Notes under the pieces: model-generated | Told to the model about the DNA's origin: nothing | Database searches by the model: none | The model's input: the letters and a program-made list of their open reading frames with translations, nothing else | Source: Microdochium bolleyi | Taxonomy: Eukaryota > Ascomycota > Sordariomycetes > Xylariales > Microdochiaceae | DNA length: 64,000 nucleotides | NCBI GenBank assembly: GCA_001566295.1 | Contig: KQ964249.1 | Span: 2,356,001 to 2,420,000, forward strand | Direction of reading: 5' to 3' | Position numbers and translations under genes: made by a program | Part shown: piece by piece, positions 20,287-31,629 of the stretch | Position numbering within the stretch: position 1 is the first letter of the stretch | Layout: the number at the start of each line of letters is the position of its first letter

Positions 20287-22794
20287 ATGATGGCTGCCGG
20301 CAAAACGATGGTTGGTCCCCCTTCTGGGACTCTGACCAAGAGCTATCTTGACCAAGCCTCAGCAAACACTTCAACCTCCACACAGCGTGAGCGCCCACCG
20401 CACATGGACGAGCTCGACTTAGACAGCAACAGGATACCGCTCAAGCAAGAGCGGGTGAACAAGAGGGAATCGAAGCTCAGCCTGCGCAACATCTTCACGA
20501 GGCAAAAGTCAAGACGGGACTTTGCTGTCCCGGAGCTTGGCCCTCCGATCCTAGAATCGCCCACTTCGCCAACCTCGGGCACCTTCATGGCCGATGCTCT
20601 TCACTGGCCCTACGCTTCAGACGCCTCGCTACCCCTCCACACCTTGCAGCATTCTTCGAACCCGCCCGTGCCCACTGGCTCCTCACCAACCTCACCGGTA
20701 TCTCTTGTGCTCAAGGGAGAAGCGCTGCCCGGCACCAGAGCCAATAAGCGTGCATCGATATTGGACAGCGAACAATTACAAGCCAGCGCGACATCCATGC
20801 CATGGCCACCTCCGCCTCTTTGTGAAGCATACCAGCAAGCCATTAAGCGTGCCATGATGTTGATGTGCACCGTGCCAACAGAGACATTGGAGCGCATCAG
20901 CTCGACGATTGATGGATCATCCGCTCGCAAAGCCTCAGATGCCAGCATCTTGGGAGACACCAACAAACGATCAGAGACCAGAAAGAGGCTGAACCGCAAC
21001 ACCATGGCGCGAAGTCCACTCGATTTCGCAAGCAAAATCTACGTCTTGACAACCTCGAGCTGGCTATTCCAATACGCTGCCGAAGGCGACCACGACCGGC
21101 CTCCGGAGAGAGCGCTTCGGATCACAAAGAACTCGGCTGCGTTTGCAAGTGACCTGATTCCAGGGCGACACTGGGTCATTCAGATACTATCTGCAGCTGA
21201 CACGATCAGTACTGCCAATGCTGATAGCAAGAGCCGCAAAACGAAGCAGAAGGGCGCCGACAAGCGACAAGTGTCAACCTTCCTGCTTGTGTGTGAAACG
21301 CCAGACGACATGGAATCTTGGCTCGCCGTTCTCCGGCAAGAAATCGAAATGCTCGGAGGCAAGAAGAAGGCATCGGAAACTGGCGAAGTACTCCGTGAAA
21401 CATCGGACAGGAAAGTTGAGATGGACCGCCACAGCCTTACCTCTCCTGAGCCGACTCGCTACTCTCGCATCATCCGAGAGGATTTCTCATGGAACCAAGA
21501 CAAGTTGGAGCGTACACCCGACCTTCTCCAAGACGATGTATCAACCACGGCAAGCCTTGTCTCCTCAGAGGGTAACAACCTGGAGAACCTGCGTGATAGC
21601 AGTGGCAACCGGTATTCGGCTGCCTCGATGGAGCTGAGGGCTTTTGGGACGCCACCAAACTCATCGCCAGCCTGCTCACCCACGCGCCCAAGCTTTCCAA
21701 GTTTTGCCCATGAAACTTACGTGCTGGAGCAGGTGGCAAAGATGCCCAGTCTTGCTCCCGGTGCACCTGAAGTCCGCGCACGCCCAAATGCTGCCGCTAT
21801 CATGAACCGTCGCCAGTCACGTCAAGTCGCAAATGCAGACCTCAACGTCTACAATGTCAGCGGCCGCAGTCCCTCGGTGGACTCGACAAGGAGAGACAGC
21901 GCCGAGCACGAGTACGTGTCTACGCCTCAGAGCATTCCCAACTTCAGCATTCCCCAAGCTGTCAGTCGGCGCTTCTCTGCTCTGCAAGCACCTGCCATAA
22001 CAAGCAACCAGTCAACACCGCCATCGCCGCCCCAGCCTGAGCCATCTACTCAAGACTCCCAACGAGCAGCTCGGAAAACACCCCCGACTGCTTTGGCACT
22101 GTCTCGGCCCCTCTCCGTCGTTGTCGATCAGCCCTCTCCAATCTCTCCGAACCTCTCACCCGCGGCTATTAGGCAGCTCAACCAGGCCCCGGCGGCACTC
22201 CCCAACATTGCGGCCAACTTGCAAGGGCCGATGCTTGCTCCTGGGAACACTGCGCCGCGCAAGTTTGTGAGCTTGTCGAATCTACGCAATCATCAACAAC
22301 CTGCAGGGCAGAATGCGGTGGAAACTCTGCTGCCACGTCCGGACCCGGCCAGAGCCATGGAGCGCGCCCAAGGACTTTCTCCCACTGTGGGATACTTTAC
22401 ACCTCCACCAGTTGCGACACAGCGAACATCCATGACTGTTGAGATCTGCCATACTGCCAACTATCGGCAGTCTATGCATGGAGAGCCCCTCTCCCTAGAC
22501 GCTGCACTGCATGCTCAGCAATTCAGTCGTCCTGGACCCCAAGCTGTTGTGCCCGATGCTCTTAGACAGCCGAGGACTCAGCTCCAGGTCGGACGTACCC
22601 TAACGACACAAAGGAGCATGTCAGCGTTGGCTGACATGCCTCCCCCGGCTCCGCCACCGATGTGCGCGCTTCCGCCTGTTCCACCAAGATATGCGCCACC
22701 CAATTGCGCGTTGCCTCCAATCCCGACAGGTGCGACTGCGAAGCGCCGATCCCAAGTCCGGGTCTATACGACACCTCAAAGTGTCGCAGCTTGA
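20287..22794 (+). CDS. PH-domain protein with long disordered tail, function unknown
   Basis: An uninterrupted ORF of 835 residues starting at the first in-frame ATG (MMAAGKTMVG). After an N-terminal basic segment (SKLSLRNIFTRQKSRRDF, about residues 58-77) comes a Ser/Pro-rich linker. Then follows a helical stretch and a split pleckstrin-homology fold at about 242-360: SKIYVLTTSSWLFQYAAEG is the first strand pair, and FLLVCETPDDMESWLAVLRQ is the last strand and C-terminal helix with its invariant Trp. A Lys-rich loop interrupts the fold. Residues 370-835 are Pro/Ser/Gln-rich and low complexity, ending in repeated PPxP runs (PPPAPPPMCALPPVPP) that could bind SH3 or profilin-type partners. Such proteins usually act at membranes by binding phosphoinositides; the target here is unknown. 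Confidence 0.85.
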   Translation: MMAAGKTMVGPPSGTLTKSYLDQASANTSTSTQRERPPHMDELDLDSNRIPLKQERVNKRESKLSLRNIFTRQKSRRDFAVPELGPPILESPTSPTSGTFMADALHWPYASDASLPLHTLQHSSNPPVPTGSSPTSPVSLVLKGEALPGTRANKRASILDSEQLQASATSMPWPPPPLCEAYQQAIKRAMMLMCTVPTETLERISSTIDGSSARKASDASILGDTNKRSETRKRLNRNTMARSPLDFASKIYVLTTSSWLFQYAAEGDHDRPPERALRITKNSAAFASDLIPGRHWVIQILSAADTISTANADSKSRKTKQKGADKRQVSTFLLVCETPDDMESWLAVLRQEIEMLGGKKKASETGEVLRETSDRKVEMDRHSLTSPEPTRYSRIIREDFSWNQDKLERTPDLLQDDVSTTASLVSSEGNNLENLRDSSGNRYSAASMELRAFGTPPNSSPACSPTRPSFPSFAHETYVLEQVAKMPSLAPGAPEVRARPNAAAIMNRRQSRQVANADLNVYNVSGRSPSVDSTRRDSAEHEYVSTPQSIPNFSIPQAVSRRFSALQAPAITSNQSTPPSPPQPEPSTQDSQRAARKTPPTALALSRPLSVVVDQPSPISPNLSPAAIRQLNQAPAALPNIAANLQGPMLAPGNTAPRKFVSLSNLRNHQQPAGQNAVETLLPRPDPARAMERAQGLSPTVGYFTPPPVATQRTSMTVEICHTANYRQSMHGEPLSLDAALHAQQFSRPGPQAVVPDALRQPRTQLQVGRTLTTQRSMSALADMPPPAPPPMCALPPVPPRYAPPNCALPPIPTGATAKRRSQVRVYTTPQSVAA

Positions 22795-23676
22795 AATAGC
22801 AAGCCTGCGATGTGGAGCTTGCTACGGCGGGATGCCTAGGCTTTGAGAATGAAACATTGATGACATGACATCTACTACATTTTGAGGGAGTCCCAACGAG
22901 AGATCTCCCTCCAGTTTCCTTTTGTTCTTTTCAACATGCCTTTCTGGGAAAGGCAACATTGGGCTGGAGTGTGTTTTGGCATGATATCCTGTCCCGGCAT
23001 ACAAGGAGTAGTCGGAATTTGCTTGTTTTTCATGGATATACCATTGTCGCGGGACCACTTTGCTCGGACTTACTCAACGGCGCCTGCCCCATTGTCACTC
23101 GCAACCTGCATACTTTCAGGCTGCGACGTCTCCTTATGTGTGACTTAGAGTATATAGAGCTTCATGAATGACCCCAGCCCCTGAGCGCGGTAGTCTGATT
23201 GACTTGCCGCTTTACTTTGATCGGAAATTCGCAAACAGCGATTGTGGTCGAGTCACCTTGGCTGTCGACTCCGAAGTTGTGAACGTCTGTATGGACGGAC
23301 CAGACCGCATGCTGGCGATGGTGGGGCAAATGTCACTGGCTGCCCCACAACTGGCCGGTGTGAGGCGCTGAATGGCACACCTTCGGTCCTGCCTGCTCAA
23401 AAATTCAAAAATCCCTTTCACTTGCAGGCAGAATCCGACCCACTGCAACGCCGTGCCCCGCGAACCAAGCTGCGAACAGAGTATCGACGCTCTCCCACCG
23501 ACGACGAGCACAGCACCACATCCGGGCAACCAACACTGTCTCTAGCGACACCGATCGTCGACGGACTGCAGCACCGATCTCGAACACACCACGTCGCGCA
23601 AGGCATCACCAGGGATACACGGATCCCCGCAACAGTCAACGAAGCACCCCACACCCAGACACACAACACCGCAATC
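22795..23676. other. Intergenic 0.9 kb: PH-gene 3' region and eIF3g promoter
   Basis: No supportable gene. The frame of eIF3g stays open upstream to 23242, but no in-frame ATG precedes 23677, so this is leader sequence and not protein. Confidence 0.6.
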
Positions 23677-24558
23677 ATGGCGACCAAGCCGAGAGACTGG
23701 GCTGACGACGATGAGGGCGACGAGGTCGTGCAGGAGCTGCCCCCTCCCCAGACGATCCAGAACAAGGACGGCACCAAGACGACCATCACATATGCGCTCA
23801 ACGAGAACGGCCAGAAGGTCAAGACGACCCGCCGCATTCGCCTGGTCACGCACCGCGAGGTCGTCAACCCGCGCGTCGCCGAGCGCAAGACATGGACCAA
23901 GTTCGGCTTGTCCGAGAAGGACGGCGCGGGCCCGCAGCCCGACACGACATCAGTCGGCGAGAACATTATCCTCAAGCTCAGCACCAACTGGAAGAAGGAC
24001 ACCAAGGACGAGGCCAAGGATGCCTCAGCCAACGCCATGAAGGAGAAGCTCAAGGACAAGACCGTCAAGTGCCGCATCTGTAACGGCGAGCATTTCACAG
24101 CCCGCTGTCCGTACAAGGACACCATGGCGCCCGTGGGAGCCGAGGGCGATGTCGCGGCTGGCATGCCCGACGATGCGTTAGCAGCCGCTGGCGCTGCGGC
24201 GGGCAAGAAGGGCAGCTACGTCCCGCCGGCGATGCGCGCTGGAGGCGGCGCGGGAGAGAAGATGGATGGCCTGGGAGGCGGCGGCAAGTTCGGCGAGCGC
24301 GACGATCTCGCCACGCTGCGCGTCACCAACGTTTCCGAGATGGCCGAGGAGAACGAGCTGCGCGACATGTTCGAGCGCTTCGGCCGCGTCACGCGTGTTT
24401 TCCTCGCCAAGGACCGCGACACGGGCATGGCCAAGGGCTTTGCATTTATCAGTTTCGCCGACAGGACGGACGCCGTCAAGGCGTGCAACAAGATGGACGG
24501 CTATGGTTTCAAGCACTTGATCTTGAGGGTGGAGTTTGCCAAGAAGGCTGCTACGTAG
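23677..24558 (+). CDS. tif35: Eukaryotic translation initiation factor 3 subunit G (eIF3g/Tif35)
   Basis: An intronless 293-residue protein, the usual eIF3g length. It joins the eIF3 complex that brings initiator tRNA and mRNA to the 40S subunit and supports scanning and reinitiation. The N-terminus (KPRDWADDDEGDE) starts the eIF3g domain; TTRRIRLVTHREVVNPRVAER is the eIF3i-binding part. Near residues 132-144 is a CX2CX3HX4C zinc knuckle (CRICNGEHFTARC). A Gly/Ala linker precedes a C-terminal RRM at about 211-290 with RNP2 LRVTNV and RNP1 KGFAFISF. The start is the only ATG before the conserved N-terminus, and its context ATCATGGCG is good for fungi. Codon use is strongly GC3-biased, as expected for a highly expressed gene. 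Confidence 0.96.
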   Translation: MATKPRDWADDDEGDEVVQELPPPQTIQNKDGTKTTITYALNENGQKVKTTRRIRLVTHREVVNPRVAERKTWTKFGLSEKDGAGPQPDTTSVGENIILKLSTNWKKDTKDEAKDASANAMKEKLKDKTVKCRICNGEHFTARCPYKDTMAPVGAEGDVAAGMPDDALAAAGAAAGKKGSYVPPAMRAGGGAGEKMDGLGGGGKFGERDDLATLRVTNVSEMAEENELRDMFERFGRVTRVFLAKDRDTGMAKGFAFISFADRTDAVKACNKMDGYGFKHLILRVEFAKKAAT

Positions 24559-25576
24559 ACGGTGCTGATCTGGGGTTCGGAAAAGGAGGGGTCCGGTGGT
24601 TTATGGTTAATGTACTTGCATCTTCTTGCCAAAAGAAATTCATGGGTCGTTCGGGATCTTTCTTCAACTTCTTGAAATTCCCTTCTGTCTTCCTATCTCT
24701 TGATGAAGTGAGCTGCCGAAACTTGATGCCGGGCACCGTGATCTACGAAAGCACTTGAAGCCATCTAACGGCCAACGAACAAATGGTCCTACTGTGCGAG
24801 TGAGACCGGCAAAGGTGGCAGAAGGAGCGGAGACGGCAACAGAAAAGTACACCCTCAGGACCAGAAACAGGATATCTTGGATACTCCTGAAGTTTACAAG
24901 CGACGGCCATTACAAAGCCCCTTTGCCCGTGGGCCAACTTGCCATCCCGGGATCCGTGGGAGTCGTCCACCCGGTGGTAACTTGGCTGTCCTGGTGCTCG
25001 ACATACTCAGGGGGAATTTACTGTGTGAACGTGTTTTCCTATACCAGATCCGATGTGAAGATCTGACTTAGACTCGAATATCTGTAATACCTGATGATGA
25101 CTTAGTCCTTAGCTACCACAAGTCTGGACAGAGTGTTTGATAGTGAAGCGATGGTACATGAGCATCAGATTGCATGATAGGCTGCCTGCGGACCTAGGGA
25201 CGAGGAAGGCATCCGATCCCACTTTAAAACTGTCTGGTCACCACCCACTTATAGCAACGGACTTCTCCCGACGGAACCTTTCCCTAAGTACCACCACAAC
25301 CATCCGCAATCCCACGCGTCAAACTCGGTCACCTGCAGAACTGGCGTTGGAAATCACGTCATTATTTAGCGTTGTGCTTGTATCTGAGCGAAAGTGACAC
25401 CGAATCACACCTCTGCACCTTGTGATACGGAGGCACAACAAACGTCTCAGTTGCCAAGCCTGCGCCAGGACATATCGCGAAAACAGAGAACAGCGACTTC
25501 GTCCCTTGGGGAAGAGAGCCTGATCGCCCCCCGCAACTGGGTTAGCTAGCTGAGTAGGACATCGATACCTCGGGCT
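24559..25576. other. Intergenic 1.0 kb between eIF3g and the L2HGDH-like gene
   Basis: Tandem + strand neighbours flank it. ORFs are all short (103 codons at most) and unrecognised. The right part should hold the L2HGDH promoter; no clear TATA box was seen. Confidence 0.6.
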
Positions 25577-27075
25577 ATGGGGCCTTCCACTGCCAACGCC
25601 GCAGCCCGCCGGGCGGCCGCCGTGTCCGGGACGTCGTGGTCCGGCATCGGCGGCTGCTTGGCACGGCAGTCCATCTCACCATCAGCTGTTCGACGGCGCG
25701 GCTCAAGACTACCGGCGGCACCCAACAGTTCCCTTGCCGCTCCCAGCAGACCAGCCGGTGCTGGTGCCAGGCGGCTCTTCTCGTCGACGAGCCCGGCCCG
25801 TGCTGACTTTACCCATGTCGTAAGTCCTCCTTCATCTTTCCAGCGAGACAGATTAAAAGAGTCTTGATACTGACCCGCTCATCCCAGGTCATCGGCGGCG
25901 GCGTGGTCGGCCTAGCCACAGCGCGAGCCCTCCAGGCACAGTCGTCCACAGCCTCGTCGACGGGGAGCAGCACACTCCTCCTCGAGCGCCACTTGCAGGT
26001 CGGCACCGAGACCTCCTCGCGCAACAGCGAGGTGATCCACGCGGGGCTCTACTACGGCGCCCAGTCCCTCAAGACGGAGCTCTGCATCACGGGCAAGGAG
26101 ATGCTCTACGACTTCTGCGCGCGGCACAACGTCGCGCACAGGCGCGTGGGCAAGTGGATCGTGGGCCAGACGGCGGCGCAGAGGGAGGAGATGCAGAAGG
26201 TCTACGACCACAACGCGGCGCACACGGGCGTGCCCCTGCGGTGGGTGAGCGAGGCCGAGGCAAGGGGCCTGGAGCCCGACGTCCGCGCCGAGTCCGGGGT
26301 GCTGGAGAGCCCGACGACGGGCATCGTGGACAGCCACGGGCTCATGGTCGCGCTGCAGGGCTTGTTCGAGGACGCCGGTGGGGTGACATCCGTCGGGTCG
26401 CGGGTCGTCGACGTCGAGGCCCTCCGCGGTGATAGCAGCAGCAATCTTCCCGGCAGCGGCGGCTTCCGCGTCACAGTCGAGGACGTCAGCACGGGCGAGC
26501 AGTCGTCCATCTCGGCCGAGACGGTGGTCAACTGCGCCGGGCTCGGCGCCGCCGAGGTGCACAACATGCTCATGGCGCACGCGCACCCGCCGGGCACGCC
26601 GCAGCACGAGGACAGCAAGATGCGCCTCTACTACGCCAAGGGCAACTACTTCTCGTACGGCGCGTCCAGCCCCAAGGCATCGCGGCTCATCTACCCGGCC
26701 CCGACGCCTGGGCTCGGCGGCCTGGGGACGCACCTGACGCTCGACATTGGCGGGCGGATCCGCTTCGGGCCGGACGTCGAGTGGGTGGACACCCCAGACG
26801 ACCTGTCGGTCAACACCTCGCGGTTCCCCGAGATGCTGGCCGCGATCCGGGAGTACATGCCAGGCGTGGAAGAGAAAGCCCTGAGCCCGGACTACGCGGG
26901 CATACGCCCGAAGCTGCGGTACAAGAGCTCCGTGTCGGACGGCAAGGGGTTCCTGGACTTCCACATCAGGAAGGAGGACGGGTTCGAGGGCTGGGTCAAC
27001 TTGCTGGGCATCGAGAGCCCCGGGTTGACGAGCTCGCTGGCCATCGGCGAGAAGGTGAGGCGCCTGCTGTACTGA
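25577..27075 (+). CDS. L-2-hydroxyglutarate dehydrogenase-like FAD oxidoreductase, mitochondrial
   Basis: A 476-residue protein from exons 25577..25819 and 25888..27075, with one 68-nt intron (GTAAGT..CCCAG) that falls just before the FAD motif. Residues 1-78 are Arg/Ser/Ala-rich without acids until the end, a typical mitochondrial presequence. VIGGGVVGLATARAL at 82-96 is the Rossmann dinucleotide-binding motif. ETSSRNSEVIHAGLYY is the L2HGDH/DAO-family signature next to the flavin. AKGNYFSY, DIGGRIRFGPDVEW and the terminal LLGIESPGLTSSLAIGEKV are further family blocks. Known members oxidise L-2-hydroxyglutarate to 2-oxoglutarate as metabolite repair and pass electrons to the respiratory chain. 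The coding sequence is markedly GC-rich, which opens a long antisense reading frame with no meaning. Confidence 0.9.
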
Positions 27076-27575
27076 TGGACCAAGGTCAGCAACGCACTGC
27101 TGGTGCAATCGTTTGGGACTGTATATACATATTTGACAGGGAGGCACTCCAGTCAGGCCTCGAGAGCTCTCCAGCACGACCAAGAGCACAGCCTGTTCCT
27201 CAAACACACTAGCCACAAATCTTCCCACCAGGGGTGGTCTCGTAACTTAATTGGGACGGGACCGTCCAGATTTTGAGCAATGGGAAGCCAATATGGCATG
27301 GGCGACAAATGAGTCAGACAAATTCGGTATATTGCGGTTTGAATGTACTTGATGCTCTTCTCTCAGTCTTGGTTAAGGCGCCACCTCCAGAGGCCAAACC
27401 GTCCCGCAAGTTTCCATTGCATTCTCATTGTCGTGAAATTAAGCTTGTTACCGCGGGTGCAATGTCCAAAGCCCAAAGCAGAGAGAAAGACTCCTCGATC
27501 CTTGATCGTAACTCCATGTGACGCCAGTTTTGTCATCGTGATATCCCCAGCTTGCTATGTATAGTACACATCCTT
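27076..27575. other. Convergent intergenic region, 0.5 kb
   Basis: The 3' ends of the L2HGDH-like gene (+) and the DUF2415 gene (-) face each other. No ORF or element worth calling. Confidence 0.65.
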
Positions 27576-29924
27576 TCAGCGCAGAGAGATGTCTGGGAAC
27601 AGCTTTCTGGCTTGCAAATTGACTGCGAGCTGATACAGCCCATCCTCAGCAGCAACGTATCTGCAACAATGTCAGTCGATCTGAGATTCAGAGGCTTGAG
27701 CCGCCCATCCGAAATTACTCACAACTTCCGTCCGTCCTCGCTCCAGGACAGACCAGCCGTGTCGTCAGGTTGCTGGCTGTGTTCGCGACTGTTACTCCTG
27801 CCGATCCGGCGGTAGCTCGACACATCGTCATGCCACGCATTGTTAATAACGGGGATGGCCCGGCGTGTGCGGCCCGCTTCGCTCCTCAGGGTATCATTGA
27901 GAGCATTGCCAGCGCTGGAGCTGCTGTACAGAGCACCTAGCGGCGTCCATTCTGCGGTAAACGTCTGTCGCCCCCACGGTGTGGGCGAGTCGCGCGATGT
28001 AGCGGCGTTGGGTGTCGCCGAAGTCTCGTTGTTTACAACACGACGCCCATTTGAAGACTGCGTGTTCTGCGTTGAGCTCTGCTGCGTGACAGAAGTGGTC
28101 CTACGAGGAATGGCGCTTCGTCGTTCCCGTTCCTGCTCTGATGACGCAGTATTTTGTACGGACGACTGGATGATCTGCGCTCGACGACTGCCTAGGTCGT
28201 TGTCGAGCAGCCTCGACAGCGTCTGCCGCTGTGTATTGATCATATAGGTTAACAGCCGCCCTCGGTCCTCGGGTCGGACGTGCTCAAGCGTTGTGCGTAG
28301 GGCACTTACACGGTCGAACCAATCGGCGGATCTCCATACCGGTCCCCCATGCGTGGAGGCATTCTGGTCTTGCTGTTCCCTGGCAGCATCGCGTCGCCGC
28401 CGCTCTTGTTGCACGGCCTCTAGCACAATCGTCTCATCCGTGGTAAATGGCAGGTTGAGCCGGGAGATCGCCGACTCGGCATTTCCAGGATTCGGGAGCG
28501 GCCTTCCGGAGCTTCCAGGGCTGACTACATTCGAAAGTGATGTGGAGCTGGCGGCAGCACGCTCACTCCTCGGATCCAGCAGCCGAGGGTCGATTGTGCT
28601 TCGGTCATTCAAGGCCAGAGACTCAAAGTTCTCGTGATTCTCAATCGAGATGATCTGTCTCTGGGTGAAATTTGTACGGACATCGGCAATGCCTACTCGA
28701 CCCCTGTGCTCCGTCCATGCCAGCAGGTCGTGCGGGGCCGGAGAGAAAGCCATGTCCCTGATTGCACCACTTTCGTGTGGTGATCTGGACGAGTCGAAGT
28801 ACGCAAGGAGCGGGTTCACATCGGGCCTATCGAACGCAGACGTGTCAAAGATGCATATCGTGCCGTACTGCGTACCAATGGCAAGGTAGTTCCCGGATGG
28901 CGAGAATGCTGCGGCGAAGCTCCCACGGGAATCGGAGCAGTCTGTGTGTGTCTGGCCTTGCAGCCTCACTGGTGGCAGCTGTTTCCACTCATAATGCTGG
29001 CTGTCTCTGGTCTTGTCCACGGGCGCTCGCACGTAAACGTATAAATACGGGTCGTCACATATTGCTGCTAGCAATGACCCATCAGGCGATATCACAGCGC
29101 GGTTAACGGCGTCTGGCAGCGTGATGTGATCAAGTTCCTGGTTGTCAAACAAGCTGACGATGGTGATCGACTGGTCGTTGTTTGCCAGAACAGCCACGGG
29201 TCGTTGATACAGGCTCGGCGTTGGGGTGTGCGACCCCTTGCGTGGCAGCCATATCGTGATACAGTTGACCCGTGCTGTGCCGAACTTGTGATTTGTTGTC
29301 GACCACGTCTTGTTGTTGATACGCTCCATGATGCCAAGCATCTCCTGGTGCAGTTGCAGCATCGACGCCTCGGCCAGGTTGGCGGGGTCTATTGAGGGGA
29401 AGCTCGCTCGGAACTCGTCGCCGAGTAGGTCTTCGGTGCCTTCCGTCTGGCCGACATCGCGAATGACGGCGAACTCGCCCTTCTCACCTCCGCAGCATAT
29501 CCAACCCCCCTTGGCAACCAAGCATCGTGGGTGGAAGCTGATGACCTTGATCGTTTCGCATTCGCGGGTCAGCGTGTTGAGCCGTGTGATGTGGGTGTTG
29601 TTGACCCCAGCCGGGTAGTATATGATGTCGTTGCGCTCGGCGCTGATTAAAGAACGCAGTTGCCAGTGTCTGTGAGAACCGCAGGCGGCTCGAGGTCAGC
29701 TTGATTGGAGGCGTATGATAAGACACATGAGACGGGGATGCTGACATTGGCGCGACGGCGCTCCGGTAGTGCTTTCGGTTCGACTTGAGGATGAGGTTGT
29801 CGGTTGGCCAGTAGCTATGAGAAGCTGTGGTCAGTGGCGTGCACAATGTGACATATGCAACTGTCTATTCAAGATGGCGCGGGCAATTTGGGGGCTCGTA
29901 CGTAGCTGGCTCGTCAACGGCCAT
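27576..29924 (-). CDS. DUF2415 / WD40-like protein, function unknown
   Basis: A 707-residue protein from four exons: complement(29902..29924), (29746..29814), (27723..29669), (27576..27660). The first exon encodes only MAVDEPA plus two bases. Intron 2 uses a GTCAGC donor, the weakest join, chosen because it alone leads into HWQLRSLISAERNDIIYYPAG. The body has beta-propeller blade features: LVAKGGWICCGGEKGEFAVI, a SPDGSLLAAICDDPYLYVY-type blade, and FSPSGNYLAIGTQYGTICIFD. PHDLLAWTEHRGRVGIADVR is the DUF2415 hallmark. Residues of about 390-640 are Ser/Arg/Gln-rich and disordered, and the last exon adds a final strand ending in FPDISLR. Fungal relatives exist but have no assigned role that I know; the propeller suggests a scaffold. 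Confidence 0.82.
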
Positions 29925-31629
29925 GATGCCCGCAACGGATCACCAAGTGCTGAGAGACAACCATCAACGCCCAAGCAGCTTGAGCGACAAGCTGTACGCG
30001 GCGACAGCGACTCGACGCAAGCTCGGAGTGGCTGGAGGGGACGTGCTGTCGAAAAGATGCACCGGCTCGATCGGAAATGGTAGGTCGTGTGGATGGTTCA
30101 GGACGGCCTGGCGGTGGTGTAAATGCCCAGGCTCTGAGGGGGAGGCTGTGACGGCATGAGCTGGTCGGGGTGTAGTGGGCAGATTGGTGCTTCTTTTTAA
30201 GGTTGGTGGTGATTCGGGTCGACACTTGCGACAAGCTCCAAGAAGCAATAAGCACGGCGGCGCGGTGCAGACGGTTCGCGCCCAGGCCTCGAAATGACGT
30301 TTGCACGGCGCTGCGACGGGGCTCTCGCAAGCGGAATCTGGGGTCGACTAGGATGGAGTACGTAAGACAGTCAGAGCGCATTGGACCTTGCCGACAGGCC
30401 AGACACGACAAGCAACATCGCAGCACACTCAGAATGAGATGCGCCAAACTCATGGTCAAGGCATCCTGCTAGGCTCGGCACCGATTGCGGTATGGCGTAC
30501 CATCACCACTGTTCAGTTCAGCATAGTGCAAGCGCACAGCACATGTGGTTGCCAGCTCACACGCAATGTCCTGACTCATGAAGCCACTCGAGCGTTGTTT
30601 CCACGAAGCCCTCCTCCTTGAGCTTCTCTCCGTCCTAGCTACTCTCTACCCGTTCTGTACCGTAGCACTGCAAGATTCCGAGCCAGTGCAAGCCGCGGGG
30701 TGTGCTGGACAAGAGCTCAGGCAACACGACCTGCCGAAGCAAACTAACCTCGCCAACGGAGGTCCGGAGGGCGGGGGCTCCACCGAGCGCCCGTGAGCGC
30801 CAGGGCCGGTGACGTAGACCAGACTCGCAGCGTAGTGGTGACGAGTAGGAAGACTCTCGATCCGTCCACAGCTACGCCGACAGCGCAGATGTTCGAGTGA
30901 GCTCTCGAGCTAGGTAGCAGAACCTCACAATCTGGACTGGTGTGTTCCGTAGGCCAGTGAGGTGGTACGCTGTAGATCGCCCAATCACCAGGTGGGGGCG
31001 TGCTGCACAAAGCACCGACTGACGGCTCAGCTCCGTCTCGGCCCTGCTCAGTATCGGTGAGGCGCGGCTATCCATGGGCTTCGTTGCTCAAAGGCCTTCA
31101 CGGTATTTATGATCTCCGAGCAGACGCCGAGATCTCGCTGCGCACAAGAGCTTCAGTAAGGTTGATGGCCAGGCGGGCCGGGCTCTGTTGCCAGTGCCAG
31201 TGCCAGTCCCAGCAACCTCGAGGAACATGCCGGGAGGCTCGAGAGGCTGGGCATTGCGGTGCCCTCCGGCCTGCGAGAGAAGAGCCGAGCATGTTCTCGG
31301 GCTCTGGCGCTCGCCCGGCCTTGGGGCTGTCGGCGCTCCGCGAATGCGGGCTGGGGAGGCAGGGGCGACCCGGTCGCTGCGGCGTCTCTCAGTGGCCCAC
31401 CGTCGCCCCGAGCGGGTCTCTCTGCCTTGCTGCCATCCTTCACCGCCCATGCTTCTGCGAGCTTCTATCCGCCATTACGCAGAGAAAAATTCTGGCCGTA
31501 GTGTCGCCATCACATCCTCTCCACCACCGCTTGTACATTATCCCCCGGCCCTCCGTTCTTTTCCCACCTCTGCTCATCCTCCTCCGGCATACCCTTTGAT
31601 TGTCGCACCACAGTCATCATACCGTAAAC
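29925..31629. other. Intergenic 1.7 kb: divergent promoters of DUF2415 gene and mtHSP70
   Basis: Both genes read outward. A TGCCAG triple repeat lies at 31189-31206. I looked for heat-shock elements of the nGAAnnTTCn type upstream of the HSP70 start and saw no clean array. ORFs of up to 323 codons (31188-32159 +) run into the HSP70 exons in a wrong frame and are not real. Confidence 0.55.
31189..31206. repeat. (TGCCAG)3 tandem repeat
   Basis: Three perfect hexamers followed by a degenerate fourth copy, about 430 bp upstream of the mtHSP70 start. Confidence 0.9.

Noticed and set aside
23418..24206. 262-codon minus-strand ORF opposite eIF3g
   Set aside because: It is a shadow of the GC-rich eIF3g exon and its leader; no family features.
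25912..27228. 438-codon minus-strand ORF opposite the L2HGDH-like gene
   Set aside because: It results from extreme GC3 bias of the real gene; its sequence is Arg/His/Val/Leu-rich without motifs.
31000..31629. Heat-shock element array before mtHSP70
   Set aside because: I found only isolated GAA or TTC triplets with wrong spacing (for example GAAAAATTC), not alternating nGAAn units.
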